Part shown: in pieces, positions 53,576 to 61,498 of the stretch | Layout: each line of letters opens with the position of its first letter | Position numbering within the stretch: position 1 is the stretch's first letter | DNA from: Paenibacillus sp. G2S3 | GTDB lineage: Bacteria > Bacillota > Bacilli > Paenibacillales > Paenibacillaceae | Length of the DNA: 64,000 nucleotides | Assembly (NCBI RefSeq): GCF_030123105.1 | Contig: NZ_CP126095.1 | Span: 6,324,001 to 6,388,000 of the forward strand | Reading direction: 5' to 3' | Made by a program: the position numbers and the translations under genes | The notes under the pieces: generated by a model | What the model was told of the DNA's origin: nothing | The model's database searches: none | What the model saw: the letters and a program-made list of their open reading frames with translations, nothing else

Positions 53576-54676
53576 TTATTTTGCTGCCATTTCTACGATT
53601 TCGTTCGTGTAAGCCTCATCCACCTTAGCTGGCTCTTTAATAACACCGAACTTTTGCGAAATATCAGCCGTTTGTTGAAAGGCCGCTGCATCGGTATATC
53701 CCATTTTCGCACTGTCAAAGCCTTCTGGCAGAATCAGCTTGGCAACCTCGGTCATCATCGTCAATTGATGCTCCTTAGTAGTACTGCCGTCTTCCGCTTG
53801 CTTCATTACACTGTCCACCGCAGCTGCAGGATCGGTAATGGCGTCTTTCCAGCCTTTCAATGAGGCGCGAACAAACTTCGCCGCAGTCTCCTTGTTCTCC
53901 GCAAGCCATTCTTTATTGGCGAATAAGTTATCCTCAAGCATCGCTACGCCTTCTGTATTCATATCAATGACATTCAGATCCTCTGCTTTAATGCCCGACT
54001 CAAGCACAACCTGATATTCGTTATAAGTCATCGCCGAAGCCGCATCAATCTGATCACCCAAGAACTGATCCATCGTAAAACCTTGCTTCGTAAAGCTTAA
54101 ATCCTTATTCGGATCGAATTTATATTTATCGAATAGGGCTAATAACTCAAATTCATTGCCACCCATCCAGTTTCCAACTTTTTTACCTTTTAGATCGGCT
54201 GCGGAGTTGATGCCCGCCGATTTTTTGGAGACCAGGACCAGTCCGCTCTTTTGATAGATTTGCGCGATCTGCACCAGAGGCATTCCCTCTTCAAGACTTG
54301 GAAGCAAACTTGCTACCCAGCCAACACCGATATCCGCAGAGCCCCCTGCCACTTGCTGTTCTGGAACAATATCCGGACCTCCCGGCAAAATCTCTACATT
54401 CAGTCCTTCTTCCTTGTAATAACCTTTATCCTGCGCCACAAAATACCCAGCGAATTGTGCCTGTGGCACCCATTTCAACTGCAGCTTCACTGTAACTGGA
54501 TCAGCCGCAGGTTCAGTCGTAGCACTTGCCTCAGGAGCTACTGAAGCTTCAGGGGCAGTCGTGGCTTCAGCAGCCGAATTATTATTGTTGCCCCCGCAAC
54601 CCGCCATTAAAGAAACTACCAGCATCATCACTACCACCAACAACCCACCACGAAATTTGCGTTTTTTCCCGTTCAT
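53576..54676 (-). CDS. NMT1/THI5-like substrate-binding lipoprotein of the pyrimidine-locus ABC importer
   Basis: 366 residues. A lipoprotein signal ends in LMAGC, followed by an Asn/Ala/Glu-rich spacer and the periplasmic-binding fold [20 protein letters not shown], the signature of NMT1/THI5-like proteins. Relatives bind pyrimidine precursors of thiamine, riboflavin or related heterocycles. ATG 54676 has GGGGGAG eight bases upstream. With two permeases, an ATPase and pyrimidine-degrading genes alongside, the ligand is probably a pyrimidine or hydantoin. A structured repeat separates it from the permease gene. Confidence 0.85.
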   Translation of the reverse strand: MNGKKRKFRGGLLVVVMMLVVSLMAGCGGNNNNSAAEATTAPEASVAPEASATTEPAADPVTVKLQLKWVPQAQFAGYFVAQDKGYYKEEGLNVEILPGGPDIVPEQQVAGGSADIGVGWVASLLPSLEEGMPLVQIAQIYQKSGLVLVSKKSAGINSAADLKGKKVGNWMGGNEFELLALFDKYKFDPNKDLSFTKQGFTMDQFLGDQIDAASAMTYNEYQVVLESGIKAEDLNVIDMNTEGVAMLEDNLFANKEWLAENKETAAKFVRASLKGWKDAITDPAAAVDSVMKQAEDGSTTKEHQLTMMTEVAKLILPEGFDSAKMGYTDAAAFQQTADISQKFGVIKEPAKVDEAYTNEIVEMAAK

Positions 54677-54712
54677 CAATCGAACTCCCCCTACCGTAAT
54701 TTAGGTTTGTAA

Positions 54713-54811
54713 CAAGCAAAACGCCTTCGGCGTCCTTATAAGGACGATAAGCGTTTAAGCGAGAAATATAAGGATGATGTATAGTGTGAAACTTATAAAT
54801 CCTTATATTTT
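54713..54811. repeat. Dispersed structured repeat, copy 2, inside an operon
   Basis: This copy keeps all stems. AAACGC / GCGTTT encloses CGCC-TTC-GGCG and the palindrome GTCCTTATAAGGAC, forming a branched fold. A second stem pairs TATAAGGAT with ATCCTTATA. It lies between the second permease gene and the binding-protein gene (54680-54920), which are on the same strand. Confidence 0.82.
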
Positions 54812-54920
54812 AAGACAGCACAGTATGGACAATCATCGTGATGCGTTTTATGCACACAGCTGCGGGCGGTTTCTCTATTCCATTCCCACATAGCTGGATG
54901 TAGTGATGCTAAGGCTAATG

Positions 54921-55835
54921 CTATCGTTGCGAAGGGTGCCACTTAATGAACACTTTCTCAAGCCGCTCAACCACCAGGTAGAAGAGTACCCCTGCAATTG
55001 CAGCCAGGACAATACAGGACCAGCCAAGCGGCATTTTGGCGACCTTTATGGAATTGGAGAGCAAATACCCAAGCCCTTTGGAGGAGAAAAAGAATTCCCC
55101 GACAATAGCCCCGATCATGCTGGCAGTGGCATTAATTTTCAGCGCCGTAAATACATAGGGAAGACTGTTTCGAATCCGCAAATAACGGAACACTGCAGGT
55201 TTACCCGCCGCATAAGAGTGCATCAGATCCAGCGCCAGCGGATCAATCGCTGCCATGCCTTTATAGGCGTTGATTGCCATCGCAGCCATCGTAGTTGCAG
55301 TTACTATGGCAATTCGCGAGCCAATCCCATCCCCGAACCATAGATTCATAATGGGCGCGAGGGCGACGATGGGTACAGCATTTAGAGCAGCAACCAAAGT
55401 TAGACTTCCACTTCCCCAACGCGGCCACGCTGTAGCAGCTAGAGCAATCAGAAATCCGATCGCAGAACCAACCAACATTCCCAGCACAGCCTCAGTAAGG
55501 GTGTATCCGGTATAGGACAACAACATGCTGAAATTATCCCTCATGGTCGTGGCAATTGCTGTAGGAAGCGGCAGCTGATATTTTTTCAGATCAAAGATCT
55601 TATGAAAAATTTGAAATTCCCATAGTGCAAGGAATAGTACACCAGCTAATACAGGCAACATCACCCCTGCACTAAACATTCTCTTCAGCATTCGCGAACT
55701 GCCCCAACGTGTAGCCTCTTCCATAGGCTTTGGAATTGCCACAGCATTCTTCTGTGCAGCCGTTAGTGCTGGCTGAGCCATCTCTTTACTTGTTGGGCCA
55801 ATAAACTTGGTCTCCCGAACGGAGTTGGTTTCCAT
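54921..55835 (-). CDS. ABC importer permease (SsuC/TauC-like), second
   Basis: 304 residues. A 50-residue cytoplasmic N-terminus precedes about six membrane helices. The EAA loop is AAGKPAVFRYLRIRNSLPYV. This family imports sulfonates, nitrate or pyrimidine-type molecules; the NMT1/THI5-like binding protein of the same operon favours the last. The start overlaps the previous permease stop as TAATG. A 241-bp gap containing a structured repeat follows before the binding-protein gene. Confidence 0.85.
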   Translation of the reverse strand: METNSVRETKFIGPTSKEMAQPALTAAQKNAVAIPKPMEEATRWGSSRMLKRMFSAGVMLPVLAGVLFLALWEFQIFHKIFDLKKYQLPLPTAIATTMRDNFSMLLSYTGYTLTEAVLGMLVGSAIGFLIALAATAWPRWGSGSLTLVAALNAVPIVALAPIMNLWFGDGIGSRIAIVTATTMAAMAINAYKGMAAIDPLALDLMHSYAAGKPAVFRYLRIRNSLPYVFTALKINATASMIGAIVGEFFFSSKGLGYLLSNSIKVAKMPLGWSCIVLAAIAGVLFYLVVERLEKVFIKWHPSQR

Positions 55836-56647
55836 TAGCAGCTACCTCCCTTCGGTCGAAATTCAGGCTGCCACGGTGCCACTAGACGTTCTATTAGACT
55901 GATCAACCAATAACTTGCAATCCCCAACAAAGCACCCACAATCACCGTAGACCAGAACATATAGGTATGAGAGCTGCCATAGTAGAGATTGCGCAGCATG
56001 ATTACACCAACCCCGTGCTGCGCACCCATAAGTTCTACGAGAATAGCGCCAGTTACAGCAAGCGGAGCAGCAATCTTAAGTCCTCCGAACAGTCCTGGCA
56101 GAGCCGCTGGAAATCTGAGCTTCCAATAGACTGCCCATGGTTTTGCTGCGTAAGAATGCATTAATTCGAGCGCTGAAGGATCTACACTTCGCAAGCCGCG
56201 CAGCATGTTCAGTGCCACCGGGAAAAAGGTGATATATCCCGAAATAATAATCCGCGAGGTCTGCTCATCACGCACAATCCCATAAATAATCGGCGCCAGC
56301 CCCAGAATCGGAATCATCTGGGAGGCGATAGCGTAAGGAAATGTTAACTGCTCTATCGTCTTCGATAAGCTCATCAGTACTGCCAGCGAGGCACCAGCCA
56401 CCGCGCCAATCAGAAAGCCAACACCAGCATTGCCAAAGGTCGCAGCCCCCTCCTTCAGAAGTGTGCCACTATACTTCCACAGCGTGGATAGCACCTCATG
56501 AACATAAGGCAATTTGGACTGAGCTAGCGGTGTCTCCACCACATGGAGCAACATCCATGAGGTCCCTTCCCAGACCAGCAGCAAACCAAATATCCAGACA
56601 AACAACGGCAGCAGGCGCCCCCGTGCAAAGATAGTGCCCCCTTTCAT
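55835..56647 (-). CDS. ABC importer permease (SsuC/TauC-like), first
   Basis: 270 residues with six membrane helices and the EAA loop (YAAKPWAVYWKLRFPAALPG). Two distinct permeases in one operon imply a heterodimeric channel. It starts two bases after the ATPase stop, and its stop overlaps the next permease start, so expression is coupled. Confidence 0.85.
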   Translation of the reverse strand: MKGGTIFARGRLLPLFVWIFGLLLVWEGTSWMLLHVVETPLAQSKLPYVHEVLSTLWKYSGTLLKEGAATFGNAGVGFLIGAVAGASLAVLMSLSKTIEQLTFPYAIASQMIPILGLAPIIYGIVRDEQTSRIIISGYITFFPVALNMLRGLRSVDPSALELMHSYAAKPWAVYWKLRFPAALPGLFGGLKIAAPLAVTGAILVELMGAQHGVGVIMLRNLYYGSSHTYMFWSTVIVGALLGIASYWLISLIERLVAPWQPEFRPKGGSC

Positions 56648-56649
56648 CC

Positions 56650-57432
56650 CTACACCCCTTCGAAGCTGTCGCGAATACTCGCGATCAGCTCGAAAAACTC
56701 TGGGCTGTTTCTCATTTCCGCGGTGCGTGGACGTGACAGAGGAATTTCAACCACAGCGGACAAGCGACCTGGATGTGGGGACAGAACAAACACCCGGTCA
56801 GAGAGGAATATAGATTCAGGAATACTATGAGTTACAAAAACAATTGTGTTCTGCACCTTGCTCCAGACGGACAACAGCTCTTCATTCAGACGCTCACGTG
56901 TAAACTCATCCAGCGCAGAGAACGGTTCATCCATCAGCAAAATTTCCGGCTCCATCGACAACGCTCTGGCAATTGCTACACGTTGCTGCATCCCCCCACT
57001 AAGCTGCCAAGGATATTTATCTGCGAAGCTCTGCAGGCCCACTAAATCAAGAAGCTCCAACGCCTTCTCCTCACGGATCGACTTCTTCACTCCCATCAAT
57101 TCCAGTGGCAATGTAATGTTATGTTTTACCTTGCGCCAGTCATACAGCACAGGACTTTGAAAAACAATGCCATATTTCTGCGCTAGCCTTGCTTCTCTAG
57201 CGCTTTTTCCAGCCACTACAATGTTCCCACCTGTTGGCACGATGAGATCGGCCATCAGTCTCAAAAGTGTTGTTTTTCCACATCCGGAAGGTCCGAGCAG
57301 TGAGACGAACTCCCCCTTGGCAATATCAAGACTCACCTGATGCAGCGCAAGCACATCGGCAGCTTCTGTCTGATAGCGCATTTCAACATTTTCCAGCTGA
57401 ATTTCAGGAATATTTGTCGTGAGTAATGACAT
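56650..57432 (-). CDS. ABC importer ATPase (SsuB/TauB-like)
   Basis: 260 residues. Walker A is GPSGCGKTT, the signature is LSGGMQQRVAIARAL, Walker B is ILLMDEPFSALDE, and the switch His is in VFVTHSIPES. This is the nitrate/sulfonate/pyrimidine importer ATPase group. It is the first gene of the importer operon; AAGGGGGG precedes the ATG. Two TTAGACA/TGTCTAA half-sites lie 130-180 bp upstream. Confidence 0.88.
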   Translation of the reverse strand: MSLLTTNIPEIQLENVEMRYQTEAADVLALHQVSLDIAKGEFVSLLGPSGCGKTTLLRLMADLIVPTGGNIVVAGKSAREARLAQKYGIVFQSPVLYDWRKVKHNITLPLELMGVKKSIREEKALELLDLVGLQSFADKYPWQLSGGMQQRVAIARALSMEPEILLMDEPFSALDEFTRERLNEELLSVWSKVQNTIVFVTHSIPESIFLSDRVFVLSPHPGRLSAVVEIPLSRPRTAEMRNSPEFFELIASIRDSFEGV

Positions 57433-57565
57433 TCTCAGCCCCCCTTATCAAAATAAGCTGTGCAATTAATGTTAATTAATCTGACTCATCAGAGAGTGTT
57501 CCGAGTTAAAATCTTCTGTTGTGTAGTATTAACTAACATGTTACACGCTGCTCACTGGACTCTCA

Positions 57566-57614
57566 TTAGACAATTAGTAAAATAGCTCCCGCTAAATCAC
57601 GTCATTTTGTCTAA
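57566..57614. promoter_or_regulatory. Spread TTAGACA/TGTCTAA half-sites upstream of the importer operon
   Basis: TTAGACA (57566-57572) and TGTCTAA (57608-57614) are in inverted orientation 42 bp apart, four helical turns. They are identical to the halves of the dyad at 48845-48861 near pucR. This region is shared with the divergent diguanylate cyclase gene, so the site could serve either. Confidence 0.5.
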
Positions 57615-57713
57615 GGGACATTTATTCGAGTTTAAAATGAAGTGATTTTTAAATATTTGTAGATATGTGGTAATATTTATCCATATCTTTCCTTGGTAGG
57701 TGACAATAGACCC

Positions 57714-59306
57714 ATGGGATCTATAATCTCGAATTATATTGTAATTGTTGCTATATCAGGTGTGCTGAGCGTGTTACTAGCCCTTTTCGCCTATTATAAA
57801 AAAACTGATTTCTTAGGAATTAGAGCCTTTGTTATAAGCTCTTGCACTTCCGCGATTTATACCTTCGGCTTCGCACTAGAGCTGTCGGGAAAAACACTGG
57901 AGGAAATGAGTTTTTGGATTAAAGTAGAGTATCTGGGGATGCCTTTTATAGCGCCGGCGAGCCTTATCATGGTGATGCATTTCGTGGGGCTGGAGAGTCT
58001 ACTTAAAAAGGGCATGCGAACGGCACTGTACATAATACCGTTTATTACAACGCTGATGGTATGGACCAATGATTACCACCATCTCTTCTATAAATCCATT
58101 TACTTGCGGGACAATACTCCCTCCCCACTTGTTGATGTAATAATGGGACCTTGGTATATCATTCACGGCAGCTTTACCTTTGGCTGTCTACTGGCAGCTA
58201 TCTGCCTCATGTTGTGGCAGTGGAATCGGATGAAACGGGTATACCGCAGACAAATCGTAACCATTCTAATTGGACTAAGCCTCCCAACTTTAGGCTCTTT
58301 TTTATATTTGATGGGCCTGACTCCCTACGGTATGGATCCCGTTCCAATCATTATGAGTATCACTTCCACCCTATATATCTGGGCCATCCTATCAAGAGGC
58401 ATGTTAACAGCTGCGCCTATCGCTCGTGAGAATTTATTTGAAAGCATGAGAGATGGGGTGCTTGTTACCGATCTCTCGGACATGCTCGTTGATTACAATA
58501 GCGCAGCCGCGGATATGATAGAAGGACTTAATTCCTCGGCGATTGGCAAACCGCTGGCGCAACTGTTTCTTAGTGCAGGCAAAGATGCCTTGTCCTATGT
58601 TATGGATGCACAGCCGCTACTGCGCGAAGAACGGGAAGTTGCTTGGAACAAAGCAGACGAGACTTGTTACTATCAAATTCGATCCTCTCCCGTACAGAAA
58701 CAAGGGGGGGACATAGCAGGACAAATGATCATGCTGATTGACGTAACTGACCGAGTCCTACTTCAAGACAAGCTACGTCAATTGGCTACTACAGACAGTC
58801 TGACGGGGATTTATAACCGTACCTACTTTTTGGAACTGAGCCGAGAGCTTCTTGTTCAGGCCGCGAGCAGTCGGAGTTCATTAGCGATTATTTTGATGGA
58901 TGTGGACTTCTTCAAGAGCATTAATGACCGCTATGGACATCTATATGGAGATCAAGCTCTCCAGCATATTGTTCAGGTCTGCAGCAGGCATCTGCGGGAG
59001 GGAGATCTCTTTGGCCGTTATGGTGGCGAGGAGTTTGTGATCTGTCTGCCAGATACGTCGCTCAAGCAAGCCGCACAGCTTTGTGAAACCATCCGCGCTG
59101 ATATTGAACAAAGTGTCTTGTATACCCTCATCGGGCCTATTAACGTGACCGCCAGCTTCGGAGTTGTGGAAGCCCTAAGTCCTGAAGCCACTCTAGAAGA
59201 GCTGCTGTCAGAGGCTGACCATGCCCTGTACAGTTCCAAACGAAACGGACGCAACGCTGTCCACCTCTCCCAGAGGTCAGAAATTACACTTTTCAAGCCT
59301 ATATAA
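57714..59306 (+). CDS. Diguanylate cyclase with 7TM sensor and PAS-like domain
   Basis: 530 residues from ATG 57714 (TAGGTGA upstream; TTG 57693 also open). Seven N-terminal helices (about 5-225) resemble the histidine-kinase-type 7TM sensor, followed by a PAS-like region (about 240-350) and a GGDEF domain. The active site is GGEEF (437-441), and an RxxD inhibitory site (Arg428-Asp431) lies five residues before it, so the enzyme should be active and feedback-inhibited by c-di-GMP. There is no EAL domain. It is divergent from the importer operon. Confidence 0.87.
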   Translation: MGSIISNYIVIVAISGVLSVLLALFAYYKKTDFLGIRAFVISSCTSAIYTFGFALELSGKTLEEMSFWIKVEYLGMPFIAPASLIMVMHFVGLESLLKKGMRTALYIIPFITTLMVWTNDYHHLFYKSIYLRDNTPSPLVDVIMGPWYIIHGSFTFGCLLAAICLMLWQWNRMKRVYRRQIVTILIGLSLPTLGSFLYLMGLTPYGMDPVPIIMSITSTLYIWAILSRGMLTAAPIARENLFESMRDGVLVTDLSDMLVDYNSAAADMIEGLNSSAIGKPLAQLFLSAGKDALSYVMDAQPLLREEREVAWNKADETCYYQIRSSPVQKQGGDIAGQMIMLIDVTDRVLLQDKLRQLATTDSLTGIYNRTYFLELSRELLVQAASSRSSLAIILMDVDFFKSINDRYGHLYGDQALQHIVQVCSRHLREGDLFGRYGGEEFVICLPDTSLKQAAQLCETIRADIEQSVLYTLIGPINVTASFGVVEALSPEATLEELLSEADHALYSSKRNGRNAVHLSQRSEITLFKPI

Positions 59307-59447
59307 ATAGCATCCTTGTCCCTCCCAGCGCATTCATCAGCCGGCCATATTTTTCATAGTCTGTTTTTAAGTTTAATAAGAGTTATCTGAAAATCTAATC
59401 AGAGTGTAGAAAAAATTCGCTTTATGGATATGGAGGCGCAAGAAATA

Positions 59448-60917
59448 ATGAGGAACCATACAATGATGCAGTTTTTTGAATGGCATGTTGCTGCGGACGG
59501 CAAACACTGGGATCGCCTAAAAGAAACAGCTCCCGCACTAAAAGCCGTAGGCATTGATTCTGTTTGGGTACCTCCTGTGACAAAGGCTGTCTCCGCCGAC
59601 GATACAGGCTATGGCGTGTATGATCTATACGATCTGGGCGAATATGACCAAAAAGGTACGGTACGCACCAAATATGGCACCAAACAAGCACTGATTGACG
59701 CAATTTCGGAATGTCAAAAAAACGGCATCGCCGTGTACGTTGATTTGGTCATGAATCATAAGGCAGGTGCGGATGAAAAGGAAGTCTTCCAGGTTATCGA
59801 AGTCGATCCTAATGACCGGATGAAAGAGATCTCGAAGCCTTTCGAGATTGAGGGCTGGACGAAATTCACCTTCCCCGGCCGTGGGGATAAACACTCTTCT
59901 TTTAAGTGGAATCACAATCATTTTAACGGCACTGACTTTGACGCCAAATCGGGGCGAACAGGTGTATTCCGTATCGTAGGAGAGAATAAAACCTGGAACC
60001 AGAATGTCGACGACGAGTTCGGTAACTACGATTACCTAATGTTCGCAAATATCGATTACAGCCATCCAGAAGTCAAAAAAGAAATGATTCAATGGGGAAA
60101 ATGGCTGGTGGACACACTCCACTGCAGCGGCTTTCGCTTGGACGCCATCAAGCATATCAACCATGAGTTTGTGAAAGAATTCGCGGTAGAGTTGTTCAAT
60201 AAATGTGAGAAGGATTTCTATATCGTGGGTGAGTTCTGGAATTCGGATTTAGAATCCTGTCGACAATTTCTAAATACCGTCGATTATAAAATCGACCTCT
60301 TCGACGTATCCCTTCACTACAAGCTGCATTCGGCTTCTTTGGGGGGCAGAAACTATGATTTAACCAAAATTCTTGACGACACACTGGTGCAGACTCATCC
60401 TACCAATGCTGTAACGTTCGTGGACAATCATGATTCTCAGCCCCATGAAGCTCTGGAATCGTGGGTGGATGATTGGTTTAAGCAAAGTGCCTACGCGCTT
60501 ATCCTGCTGCGACGCGATGGATATCCTGTGGTCTTTTATGGCGATTATTATGGAATCGAGGGTCCTACACCCGTAGCAGGTAAAAAAGAGGCGATTGACC
60601 CGCTACTATACACCCGCTATCACAAGGCCTATGGTGAACAGAAGGATTATTTCGATCATCCCAATACGATTGGTTGGACACGACTCGGCGTGAAAGACAT
60701 CGAACGCTCCGGCTGCGCAGTAGTGATCAGTAACGGTGAGAACGGTCAGAAAAGAATGTTCGTAGGGGAACAACGCGCTGGTGAAGCATGGGTAGATTTC
60801 ACTCATAATCACAAGGCGACTATAACGATTGAAAAAGATGGCTGGGCGACCTTCCCCGTCAACGGTGGAAGCGTATCTGTCTGGGCCCTACCTGATGCAG
60901 AAGTCGACAAAAAATAA
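59448..60917 (+). CDS. Intracellular GH13 alpha-amylase
   Basis: 489 residues from ATG 59448 (GGAGG 12 bases upstream). No signal peptide, so it is cytoplasmic. The catalytic triad is in place: Asp232 (FRLDAIKH), Glu262 (VGEFWNS) and Asp329 (FVDNHDSQP), each one residue later than in B. licheniformis amylase. The N-terminus MMQFFEWHVAADGKHW and the C-terminal beta domain match GH13 subfamily 5. It should cut internal alpha-1,4 bonds in maltodextrin or glycogen. Single gene followed by a hairpin. Confidence 0.88.
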   Translation: MRNHTMMQFFEWHVAADGKHWDRLKETAPALKAVGIDSVWVPPVTKAVSADDTGYGVYDLYDLGEYDQKGTVRTKYGTKQALIDAISECQKNGIAVYVDLVMNHKAGADEKEVFQVIEVDPNDRMKEISKPFEIEGWTKFTFPGRGDKHSSFKWNHNHFNGTDFDAKSGRTGVFRIVGENKTWNQNVDDEFGNYDYLMFANIDYSHPEVKKEMIQWGKWLVDTLHCSGFRLDAIKHINHEFVKEFAVELFNKCEKDFYIVGEFWNSDLESCRQFLNTVDYKIDLFDVSLHYKLHSASLGGRNYDLTKILDDTLVQTHPTNAVTFVDNHDSQPHEALESWVDDWFKQSAYALILLRRDGYPVVFYGDYYGIEGPTPVAGKKEAIDPLLYTRYHKAYGEQKDYFDHPNTIGWTRLGVKDIERSGCAVVISNGENGQKRMFVGEQRAGEAWVDFTHNHKATITIEKDGWATFPVNGGSVSVWALPDAEVDKK

Positions 60918-60930
60918 GGCTGTGCTATTT

Positions 60931-60994
60931 AAAATAGATGAGGCTGTCCTGCAAAGTAGTGAATGCTGCTTACGGGGCAGCTTCATCTATTTTA
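60931..60994 (+). terminator. Terminator after the amylase gene
   Basis: AAAATAGATGAGGCTG pairs with CAGCTTCATCTATTTT across a loop of about 30 bases. The rest of the gap 60995-61160 shows only G-rich sequence with no clear feature. Confidence 0.65.
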
Positions 60995-61160
60995 TGGAAT
61001 AGTCCAAGTAAAGATCTCACTTAACTATTAAACCTTTTCAGATTGGGTGATGATGGCAGACGATGATGAGGATATAGAGCGGGAATGTGGAGCGGGGACG
61101 TAGGATGTCCGCGGGGATGTTAGGTGGGCTTTTTTTGCGGTGGGCGGAGTAGGTATAACA

Positions 61161-61348
61161 CTAATTAGGGAAAAGCTCCCTGAAAATATTCGATATTCGC
61201 TTATAATCAACGAAATTAGGGAATTCCTCCCTAAAAATTAGGGTAATGACTTGAATTTCTACCAAATCAGATGAATTTAAGGGATATTTTCCCTAATTAT
61301 AAATCTAATGACCAGTAATCTTAGAATTTCAGGGAGAAATTCCCTAAT
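61161..61348. repeat. Palindrome array C: AGGGA/TCCCT dyads with the same spacing as array B
   Basis: Four dyads of the form TTAGGGA-n-TCCCTAA have centres at 61174, 61225, 61287 and 61338. Spacings are 51, 62 and 51 bp, the order found in array B. Sequence between dyads is poorly conserved apart from a TAATC shortly before some units. The tract lies between the amylase gene and the convergent mprF terminator. Confidence 0.85.
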
Positions 61349-61403
61349 TGTTGTATTGGTGTTTCACTCAATCCATCATTTCAAACTTCAATTAACCCTC
61401 AAC

Positions 61404-61460
61404 GAAAAAAAAGGGGCGTACCCAAGTAGCTAAAACTACTTTGAGACGGTCCCCTTTTCT
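61404..61460 (-). terminator. Terminator of mprF
   Basis: AAAAGGGG and CCCCTTTT outer arms with an inner CAAGTAG/CTACTTTG stem. On the minus strand it leads into a TTTTTTTT run, about 40 bp after the mprF stop. Confidence 0.8.
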
Positions 61461-61498
61461 TTAGCTCCAATGTACGCAGACTTCGCGTTCATCTCCCT

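Noticed and set aside
57433..57713. TPP riboswitch before the NMT1/THI5-like importer
   Set aside because: The CTGAGA and ACCTGATCTGG-type core sequences are absent, so thiamine-precursor control is not supported.
61020..61160. Small gene in the G-rich stretch after the amylase terminator
   Set aside because: No frame with a ribosome binding site and plausible composition was found, and a 60-codon antisense frame looks random.
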